The notes beneath the pieces were generated by a model, which was not told where the DNA came from, did not search any database, and saw only the letters and a list, made by a program, of their open reading frames with translations. Made by a program: the position numbers and the translations under genes. A DNA stretch of 64,000 nucleotides from Terebella lapidaria (lineage: Eukaryota; Annelida; Polychaeta; Terebellida; Terebellidae), in the NCBI GenBank assembly GCA_949152475.1, contig OX424568.1:23907667-23971666 (forward strand), written 5' to 3'. Every line of letters begins with the position of its first letter. Within the stretch, counting starts at the first letter, position 1. Below are positions 1 through 14,898 of this stretch, one piece after another.

Positions 1-1972
1 TCGGGGTGAGAAGGTTTTTACCAGGGTGAAAATGTTTTCACCGGGGTGAGAAGGTTCTCACTGGGGTGAAAAGGTTCTCACCGAGGTGGAAACTGAATGG
101 GGTGTAAATTAAACGTGATGGCGAATCTAAGCCACCGTACACAATACTATCAATGTCAGCAAAGATTCTACTTGTCACATGACCTCTCGATGCCACGTGA
201 GATTCCACCTAGGTGAGAAGGTTTTCACCTGGGTGAGAAGGTTTTCACCGGGGTCAGAAGGTTCTCACCGGGGTGAGAAGGTTCTCACCAGGGTGAGAAG
301 GTATTCACCGGGGCGAGAAGGTTTTCACTGGGGTGAGAAGGTTTTCACCAGGGTGAGAAGGTTCTCTTCGGGGTGAGAAGGTATTCACCAGGGTGAGAAG
401 GTTTTCATCCAGGTGAGAAGGTTTTCACCGGGGTGAGAAGGTTCTCACCGGGGTGAGAAGGTTTTCACCAGGGTGAGAAGGTTTTCACCGGGGTGAGAAG
501 GTTTTCACCGAAGTGAGAAGGTTTTCACCAGGGTGAGATGGTTCTCACCGGTGTGAGAAAGTTTTCACCAGGGTGAGAAGGTTTTCACCCGGGTGAGAAG
601 GTTCTCACCGGGGTGAGAAGGTTTTCACCGGGGTGAGAAGGTTCTCATCGGGGTGAGAAGGTTTTTACCAGGGTGAAAATGTTTTCACCGGGGTGAGAAG
701 GTTCTCACCGGGGTGAAAAGGTTCTCACCGAGGTGGAAACTGAATGGGGTGTAAATTAAACGTGATGGCGAATCTAAGCCACCGTACACAATACTATCAA
801 TGTCAGCAAAGATTCTACTTGTCACATGACCTCTCGATGCCACGTGAGATTCCACCTAGGTGAGAAGGTTTTCACCTGGGTGAGAAGGTTTTCACCGGGG
901 TCAGAAGGTTCTCACCGAGGTGAGAAGGTTCTCACCAGGGTGAGAAGGTATTCACCGGGGCGAGAAGGTTTTCACTGGGGTGAGAAGGTTTTCACCAGGG
1001 TGAGAAGGTTCTCTCCGGGGTGAGAAGGTATTCACCAGGGTGAGAAGGTTTTCATCCAGGTGAGAAGGTTTTCACCGAGGTGAGAAGGTTCTCACCGGGG
1101 TGAGAAGGTTTTCACCAGGGTGAGAAGGTTTTCACCGGGGTGAGAAGGTTTTCACCGAAGTGAGAAGGTTTTCACCAGGGTGAGATGGTTCTCACCGGTG
1201 TGAGAAAGTTTTCACCAGGGTGAGAAGGTTTTCACCCGGGTGAGAAGGTTCTCACCGGGGTGAGAAGGTTTTCACCGGGGTGAGAAGGTTTTCACCCAGG
1301 TGAGAAGGTTTTCACCAAAGTGAGAAGGTATTCACCGGGGTGAGAAGGTTTTCACCGGGGTGAGAAGGTATTCACCATGGTGAGAAGGTTTCCACCGTGG
1401 TGAGAAGGTTTTCACCTAGGTGAGAAGGTTCTCACCGAGGTGAGAAGGTTCTCATCGGGGTGAGAAGGTATTCACTGGGGTGAGAAGGTTTTCACCGGGG
1501 TGAGAAGGTTTTCACCGGGGTGAGAAGGTTTTCACCAAGGTGAGAAGGTTTTCACCGGGGTGAGAAGGTTTTTACTGGGGTGAGATGGTTCTCACCGGGG
1601 TGAGAAGGTTCTCAACGGGGTGAGAAGGTATTCACCGAGATGAGAAGCTTTTCACTGGGGTGAGAAGCTTTTCACTGGGGTGAGAAGGTTTTCACCGAGG
1701 TGAGAAGGTTTTCACCGGGGTGAGAAGGTTTTCACTGAGGTGAGAAGGTTTCCACTGGGGTGAGAAGGTTTTCACCGGGGTGAGAAGGTTTCACCGGGGT
1801 GATAAGGTTTTCACCGGGGTGGGAAGGTTTTCACCTAGGTGAGAAGGTTTTCACCGGGGTGAGAAGGTTTTCACCGGGTTGAAAAGGTTTTCACCTAGGT
1901 GAGAAGGGTTCTCGCCGAGGTGGAAACTGAATGGGGTGTAAATTAAACGTGATGGCGAATCTAAGCCACCGT
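1..1972. repeat. 20-bp minisatellite with 647-bp higher-order repeat
   Basis: The array is made of about 20-bp units of the type GGTGAGAAGGTTTTCACCGG, in tens of variants. Each unit is a near palindrome (GGTGA...TCACC), so single strands could fold into serial hairpins. The array is broken by a non-repetitive segment beginning with GAGGTGGAAACTGAATGGGG at 83, 730 and 1917; the first two occurrences are followed by the same roughly 125 bp and the same order of unit variants. This gives a higher-order period of 647 bp. The third occurrence leaves the shared sequence near 1972, where ordinary DNA begins. The left end of the array is outside the window. Open frames here (179-376 and 826-1023) arise because three 20-bp units equal 60 bp; nothing suggests they are genes. 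Confidence 0.95.
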
Positions 1973-2258
1973 ATTTATGCCTTCGTCTGAGTGGTTGAGT
2001 TGGTCGAAATGTCTTTTGTTTTGTTCATTATTATTCAGTAACTTATTGCGCTACAATGCATGTATTGATACCGGATACTGACCACATAAAACAAACATGT
2101 ACATTGGAATAAAATATTATATGCCAATTGTTATGCCGATAGATCCATCTGGTTCACTGTTTTTGGTTCAATTTTATTCAGTTCATCTGGTCTGACTGTG
2201 TTAAACACATGTTTTATTCACTTTTTGTTTCCTCCCCGGCCCCACCCCGTCCCCCGCC
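1973..2258. other. Intergenic spacer, no gene seen
   Basis: AT-rich unique-looking DNA between the minisatellite and the transposon, ending in a C-rich run just before the target-site duplication. No coding potential is seen. Confidence 0.6.
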
Positions 2259-2264
2259 ATATGT

Positions 2265-4148
2265 CACTGTAGGAACCCTACTACCGTAACGCGACGTTAC
2301 GGTAGTCCAAACGATGGCGGAAGGTTATTAGCTTCGAAAAGTTTTTTCACGATAAACTGGGTATTAGGTAGGTTTCGCACATAACATCTACATGAGGCAA
2401 ATTGTCTAGGTACGCTTTATAGTGTGGCAATATAATTAAACTGTGAATCTGATTGATTTGCGAGAAAAAACGGTTTTAAATATGCGACGATTACTACCGT
2501 AACGTTAGCGGCCCACTACCGTAACGCCAATTTCCAGATTTCAAGTACTACCGTAACGCTTGCATAAAAAATTAACATGTTGTAACACTTGGATTTTAAT
2601 AATATTTTAGGATTTTCGTTATCGATAAATAGTACAAATATTGTTGTCGATCGATGATCATAATCGGGACAATAGAGTTTCGGAATTCGTCATGCATATA
2701 TGTAGCTTATGTGAAAAATACATCAGGATACATATTACTGCCCGTTGACAAGCCATTCGGCGAACAGAATTTTAGTGCATGTTATTAACATCATTCAGAG
2801 TCTCATTTTAGCATCAGTCTCAGATGTCTAGACGATGAATCTGGTAATGATTCAGGGTGTCCCGTTCACTTTGGAATGGAATTTAAGACTTTGGGTCCTG
2901 GTACGATTTTGACCCCAGACACTTACTCATAAATTAAAGAATACCTGATATCCTGACAGAAATTCAATAATCGTTACAGCCTTCTGATGATGATTTTTTT
3001 TGGGGATAGTGTATAAACGTTTTAAGAGGAAACCTTTGCGGTTCTTCCGTGGGTACATTGCGGTTGGACCAGTGGCTACCTTATCTTCAAGTTCACCTCA
3101 AAGTTGAAGTTTACCTTATACCGTACGTTTCAAAGTTTGACTGACACCAAACGAAACATTGTGCATAAAAAAAGGATTCACTCTTTCATAGTATGCATTA
3201 TCTTTTGATATGATTTCACAGACGTCGATGAAAAATCAAATGTCAAAAAGAGACCATATCTGATGCATATCACTGTGCGAATCTATACTAATAATTGATG
3301 CCAATTAAATCTTGTTCTGAACGTTATTGTCTTTTTTAACTCAGACGAGTGTGTAAAATACTGTGCAACGGTCAACGTCTGCATACATGTAAATTATACG
3401 GCTCGGAATACACAAATTTATCTTAACATTTTATATATTAATACGACAACAATGTATGGCATTGAAAAAAATCAGAACATCATTATCTTCGTTAAAATAA
3501 GGGTATCTTGTCAATATTATGTTCTCACTCATACCTTATCATAAAATTAGTACAACTAAATTTCCTACGCTGGGGTAACATTCGAAAATGTCATTATTCA
3601 ATGTTAAAAAATTGCTTATTTGCTTGCTCACTTTTTGCTTCTTCGACAACCCGTGTAATATGTTCAGATATAGACGTCCCAAAACACCACATTTCGTCAT
3701 TTTACATGACACCATACAGTATCAGTAGTATAATATGAAAACAATTGTACCTCGAAATCAATTTCGTATATGCAAGCTCCTTATATACGAAATTCTTATC
3801 TGAAACGATGCAAAAGACATTTTACGAAAGACCTAATTTGAGACCAAGGTTAACGTTACGGTAGTACATGCTTGGCGTTACGGTAGTACCCCGCAGCTAC
3901 TGATCTGACGTTACCGTAGTATTCACTTGATCTCCATTTTCCATTTTCTGACTAATTAAGAGCAATATTCCCACAAAACAATACGACAATAGATGCGAAA
4001 CTTCCAGAGGCATCAAAGCACACCATCGGAGAAGAGTGATATGTGTTCTATAAACGATAATCTAAAAAAAAACAATCGAACCACTCGCCTACCGCCATCG
4101 TCCCGTACTACCGTAACGCCGCGTTACGGTAGTAGGGTTCCTACAGTG
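2265..4148. mobile_element. Non-autonomous DNA transposon with palindromic ends and subterminal 12-mer repeats
   Basis: Both ends read CACTGTAGGAACCCTACTAC inward as terminal inverted repeats of about 56 bp with a few mismatches. The element is flanked by ATATGT at 2259-2264 and 4149-4154, a 6-bp target duplication. An alternative parse is termini TCACTG with a 4-bp TATG duplication. Within each TIR the 12-mer ACTACCGTAACG lies head to head with its complement across 3 bp (2280-2306 and 4107-4133). Further copies lie at 2493-2504, 2515-2526 and 2547-2558, and in reverse orientation at 3854-3865, 3876-3887 and, with one mismatch, 3909-3920. The interior is AT-rich and encodes no recognisable transposase. 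CACTG termini and repeated 12-bp subterminal motifs recall the CACTA/Chapaev (CMC) group, but the superfamily is not proven. Confidence 0.85.
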
Positions 4149-4154
4149 ATATGT

Positions 4155-4691
4155 GGCACTGTGCTATGCTTCTGTCATTTTGTCAGTAATGTCGCTTCAC
4201 ACTGTCCCATTTGCGTCATCGCCGGTTCCGTTTCCGTTGTTTTCGTGGCGAGAAAATGTTGTAAAGAACTGGGTGTTTTTGAGTGATTAGCTGTAAAATA
4301 CGTGGATAATATCGGTCAAAAGACTCCAATCTGGTGGATCCACACATACATAATCTTCTGAACCAACGTCGGCAACGAAGTGGTGAGTGGATTTGGAACA
4401 CTGGATCAAATATCGTAGAATTCGGCCACTCGGCCCACTGGCACTGGCACTGTCACTCAAAATGTCAGTCAGTCAGCTGGTCAGTTGGTGCGTTTAATCA
4501 CAAACACGATCGGAATAGGATCAGATTTATGATCCGTACGGCACCGAAAAACAACTCTGATCCCAAAATCTGATCAACCATTGTTGCTGGGCAATAACAT
4601 TATTGAAATGAAATATTAAATATCCATTTTCCAAAAGCGTTAGATCTCAATGAGTCTGATCAGTACATGTAAATCTGTTGACGATTCATTG
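4155..4691. other. Upstream region of SEC23; possible non-coding first exon
   Basis: This stretch is less AT-rich than its surroundings. A good donor context (GTG|GTGAGT) at 4383 could end a 5' untranslated exon that splices to the acceptor TTTTCCATGCAG ending at 5698, just before the SEC23 start codon. Open frames at 3993-4286, 4216-4401 (-) and 4334-4573 resemble nothing known. The promoter assignment is an inference; I see no clear TATA box. Confidence 0.3.
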
Positions 4692-4699
4692 ATTGTTTG

Positions 4700-5083
4700 T
4701 AGGGCCCGGACGAGTCGACGGGTACATTAATTTGGAGCGGGTCAAACAATTATACCCGGGTCGGAATTTCATTACCCGTACGCGAGAACGAATAATGATA
4801 TAGTTTTTGTCTTGAAAAAATTTCCGATAAACGCTAGTTAAATCACAAGAATGACAAGGAAATCATGAGATCATGTGATCTCTTACAAACTCGAAAATAA
4901 ACACCCGACGAATCAAATAATGTATGTCAAGATCGATGACTGGCGTTTACATGTTACAAATTGCTCGTATTTGCTCCAGTGATTCCCGTTCAAATTTTTG
5001 TCTTTGGACGGGTTATCCTCGGCGGGTCAGGTCAGACCACATGGGTGTCCGGGTCGGAAATTCTTTGACTCGTCTGGGCCCTA
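4700..5083. mobile_element. hAT-type MITE, 384 bp, with 8-bp target duplication
   Basis: The left end is TAGGGCCCGGACGAGTC and the right end GACTCGTCTGGGCCCTA, a 17-bp inverted repeat with one mismatch. The element is flanked by perfect 8-bp direct repeats ATTGTTTG at 4692-4699 and 5084-5091. An 8-bp duplication and TA-starting short TIRs are the signature of the hAT superfamily. There is no coding capacity, so it must be mobilised in trans. It lies in the presumed first intron or upstream region of SEC23. Confidence 0.85.
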
Positions 5084-5091
5084 ATTGTTTG

Positions 5092-5698
5092 TAAATGTCA
5101 TGATCGATTGTTTGACTTGAATTTGATCGCTACACTGTACTCCACCACACGGCAGGTCGGCAACCTATTTCAGATTGTATATTACCACATCATGGCACTT
5201 TCACACTAATTCAGTGTGGTTACTGCTAGATTTACATGTATTTCTTCGGTGATACTAAAAGTCGTGGATATCTCGTAAACATTCCTCAACATAAAGTTTA
5301 TAAATATAAATCTATGAAGTTTAGATTGCCAACCTTTTCAATTTTCAAGATAAAATTCTGAAAATTGGGGGAAAAAATATTGTTTTGTGTCAAATGAAAA
5401 TATATACCGTTCTACATTGTATATCAAATGATCCGATCAACCTAAACGAAGTTATGGCCAAAAATCATGTGAGGTTTTGTGTTGAACTTTAGTCGCAGAT
5501 GACTACTGTTTTGCCCAAATCTATTGTGATTTTTGTTTTGAGATGTTAGCGTGTAGTGTCAGTGCTCAAATATGCAGCTATGTGTTAATGAAATTTTGCT
5601 CGAGTACCTAACTGTACACAACCGAGGCTGAAGTAACAAATGAAATAACAACATATACATGTAATGTGTTCTCACTTACAAGTATGTTTTCCATGCAG
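5092..5698. other. Presumed 5' intron of SEC23
   Basis: AT-rich sequence with no coding signal. It ends in a polypyrimidine-like acceptor (TATGTTTTCCATGCAG, last base 5698) 37 bp before the SEC23 start codon, which implies that the 5' UTR is spliced. Confidence 0.45.
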
Positions 5699-5702
5699 AT
5701 AA

Positions 5703-11996
<6,294 letters not shown>

Positions 11997-12174
11997 TGAT
12001 ACCACTGTATATGTTATATTTAGTCAATTGCCTCACTTTCAGTGGCTATTATTAATGTTCATAGATGTGTAATATATTTCCTGTGCATTTTTGTGATATA
12101 TGTATTTAAGAGTATATTGTTGTCAGTATAACAACATGTTTTGCTGATTGATCCGTCATGGAGTTATGAGTAAG

Positions 12175-12180
12175 AATAAA
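12175..12180 (+). promoter_or_regulatory. Candidate poly(A) signal of SEC23
   Basis: AATAAA lies 179 bp after the SEC23 stop codon in AT-rich 3' UTR-like sequence. A second AATAAA occurs near 12549. Which one is used cannot be told from the sequence. Confidence 0.45.
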
Positions 12181-12610
12181 ATTGTGTGCAATTTCTTCGA
12201 AAGGAAGTACATGTGCATGCTAGGTTTTCTTGTGAAAACTGAAGTTAAAAGGCAAATTAAAGATATATTTAATCAAAATGACACCACTTTAGTGCTCCAT
12301 ATCGAACTCTCGTTCATTTTGAAATTATTGTGTACATGTACATACCAGTAAAACTATTCCCTCATGGAATTTCCTGTATTTGTTGGAATTTAAGGTTTCT
12401 TATTTGAATCGTACTGTATAAAATCAAAACCCATTCCATGGCGATTGAATACAATATTTTTTGAGTCGTCATTGCTGACTAAGAGTTTTGATGTAGAATC
12501 TATGCATGTGAATTCACTTGTTTTCTGTAAAACATAACTACAGTGAAGAATAAATATCTTGTATGAAAAAGCAATAAAAACAAATTTAACGAGACAATCA
12601 GAGATTGCAG

Positions 12611-13305
12611 ACCCTCGCCCTTCAGATAATTTAGGCGATAATTGAGAGTTTTGGTCTTAAGACCATCGGTTGTACGCCATACGATTGGGAATTGGCCAAA
12701 GAAAAATACAAAAATAAGTTGAAAATTCAATATTGATTAGAACCGGTTATAGCCAATTATGTGATTTTCTTTTTTCCGTTGCCATGGCAACCGTTTTCAC
12801 CCGATTTTGGCAAAATTTGAAAGGGACTGAGCCACTACCATAGCACTCCAGTCCTATAAGTTTCAAATCGATCGGACCGTTTGCCTTTGAGTTATGAGCG
12901 CAGACATTTGCACGGAAACGTCCCTGGCCAAAAATAACCGAAATCGTGACCCCCAATTTTTCGACATCGGGTGATAATGGAGAATTTTCGTCGTACGACC
13001 ACGGGCTATATATCAGATGATCAGGAATTGGCCATAGAAAAATACAAAATTAGTTAGAAAAAATTATCTTGATTAGAATCGAAGTTATGGTCAATTATTG
13101 ATTTTTACATTTTCCGTTGCCATGGAAACAGTTTTTGTCCGATTTTGACCAGATTCGAGGAGGACCGAGCCACTGAGATGCCGTTTCATCTCTATAAGTT
13201 TCATGTTGATCGGGCCATTCTCCTTTGAGATATGCGCGCGGACAGACAGACATACAAACGGACAGACCCAATTACAATACCCTCTGCCCCTATCGGGGCG
13301 AGGGT
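12611..13305. mobile_element. Interspersed repeat with short inverted ends and internal duplication
   Basis: The left end is ACCCTCGCCC (12611) and the right end GGGGCGAGGGT (ending 13305), a short terminal inverted repeat. Inside are two diverged copies of a module that starts near a TTCCGTTGCCATGGMAAC motif (around 12776 and 13112). Each runs through CCGATTTTG, GAGCCACT and CTATAAGTTTCA to a GCGCRGACA motif, about 330 bp apart. The right module ends in GACAGACAGAC-type sequence and a C-rich hairpin. There is no coding capacity. It looks like a MITE or MITE-like dimer common in marine invertebrate genomes; the superfamily is unknown. Confidence 0.6.
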
Positions 13306-13525
13306 AAAAAAACTGCCTATATTTTCAGTGCATTAAACACTCACATTTACCATTCGAGCTATTCAAATATTTCTAATGTAAGACAAGAGGCACCCTCTAA
13401 GAAGAGAACACATTGTGACTGAGAAAAATTACCACTAGACTTTGAGCATTTCAACAAGCACTCGTAAGCAACAATTGTTGGCGAATATTTTAATTTAAGA
13501 CCGCACAATCCCAGGCTCTGTGAAC
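13306..13525. other. Spacer left of the LTR element
   Basis: AT-rich sequence without coding signal. Before the LTR element inserted it would have been contiguous with the DIRS-like sequence now starting at 26520, so part of it may be the tail of that element. Confidence 0.4.
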
Positions 13526-13529
13526 TAGT

Positions 13530-14148
13530 TGTGACGGAATAGCGGAGTTCTTCAGGCGGCTGTTACGCCCACCGATCGAATAGTTTGATGTATGTTGTGC
13601 GTTGACACACAAACGGGAAGTCCGACGTAAGTTTCAATAATATCCGAGTTTATTTAGATGATTCTGGTCCGATGTACGATCACTCTCACATTCAATCGTA
13701 ATCCCCACAATAGTCCGAAGTATTAATAGTCTAATATGAATTTAATAGCTTCTAATAACAATATTTGGCGTAGTACCTCTCAATCCAACTTCTCTCTCCA
13801 ACAGATTCTACACAACTACATTGTCCGTGGGAAAGCGCGGGGCTAAGTCTATGATGTGTGTGGGTTTTCCCGCGTAACGTGGCAGGTGTTCATGTAAAAT
13901 GGCGGGAAAGTGATGTCATGTCTGTGTGGGCGGAGTCATGTGTCTGGGAATGTGGTGATTGGTGGGATTGTAGGAAGTGATAACGTGAGCAGTGTTGTTT
14001 ACATGTAGATGTGGTGCGAGGACGGTGCGTGCCCGGTGACGTAAGGTAAGTAAGTATGGAGTCATGTGATGAATCTGTGCCGTGTATGTCGAGTGGGAGA
14101 ATGTGTCAGGGACGGGTTTCGGGCCATAACAGTCATAAATATTCTACA
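13530..14148 (-). repeat. 3' LTR of the Ty3/Gypsy element
   Basis: 619 bp long. In element orientation it starts TGTAGAATATTTATGACTG and ends ATTCCGTCACA (TG...CA). It is nearly identical to the copies at 25901-26519 and 32855-33473. An AATAAA in element orientation lies near 13650 and could be its polyadenylation signal. Confidence 0.93.
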
Positions 14149-14165
14149 AAACACCCCTTCGTCAA
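14149..14165 (-). promoter_or_regulatory. Polypurine tract of the LTR element
   Basis: Immediately upstream of the 3' LTR in element orientation is GACGAAGGGGTGTTT, the expected position and composition for the plus-strand primer. The 12-mer ACGAAGGGGTGT within it (14151-14162) also occurs three times inside pol. Confidence 0.7.
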
Positions 14166-14898
14166 ATTACCCCCTGGGAATTTACCCTCCCCGAAACCTA
14201 ACTGTCCAAAAATTTAAACATGATAAGCTAAAAGTCCTAAAGGGAAAACACATTCACCGCGCGAGACAATGGTAAAACAATGGATACAATAAAAATTCTA
14301 ACTGTCAAAATAAAGTCATTAGTCAGTCAGTCAACAGTCACTAAAATGATATGAACACATTTGACAAATACATTCAAAACAACGACAGGTGACGATGAAA
14401 CACATAAATCAAGACATAAATCACAGTTTAGAAGAATCACAAATATATACATATATATTATTGGAATGATAAAAATACTCCTCTACGTTCCCTAATAGAA
14501 CGGAATGTTTTAAAGTCCGAAACACCTGAAAGTGACCAGGATTAATTAGTTCGAGATACACACATATATATCATATGGTATGAATAGTACGACATATACA
14601 GGACACAGCTATCCTAGTGCTGTGCCCTGGGGTACGAATTACTATCACCCTAGTCCGTAGGGCGGTCGCGTCTCCTTGACGCGGGAGGCCGGGCGGCTGG
14701 CGATGCCTGTTGCATCAGCCGCCTTTGGTCGTCGGCCGGCAGGTGCGGCAGTACGGACACTATCGTTGTCCAAAGTTCGTCCGGAATTCCAGGTGATTCC
14801 GGCGGTGACGAAGTCGTAGAGAGGCGGGCAAGGAGTTCCCGGTTCTCCTCTCGCAAGTCCGAAGTAACTCGTTCCGCAGTGCGGAGTTCCTCCCGGAG
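14166..14898 (-). other. Non-coding 3' part of the LTR element
   Basis: About 730 bp between the extra ORF and the 3' LTR. It is AT-rich near the LTR and GC-rich next to the ORF. The short minus-strand frames at 14645-14902 directly follow the extra ORF and show no recognisable domain. Confidence 0.5.

Noticed and set aside
179-1023. Two 65-codon frames rich in GEKV and RVRRFSPG
   Set aside because: They are translations of the 20-bp minisatellite, are repeated with it, and have no start context or partner exons.
1-1972. Resemblance to a CRISPR array (short regular palindromic repeats)
   Set aside because: The units are contiguous without unique spacers, no cas genes are present and the DNA is from an animal genome. 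It is a minisatellite.
3508-3738. 76-codon frame inside the 2265-4148 transposon
   Set aside because: AT-rich, with no transposase motif and no similarity that I recognise. The element is best seen as non-autonomous.
3993-4573. Overlapping small frames on both strands upstream of SEC23
   Set aside because: They cross the transposon end and its target repeat, overlap each other antisense, and contain no known domain.
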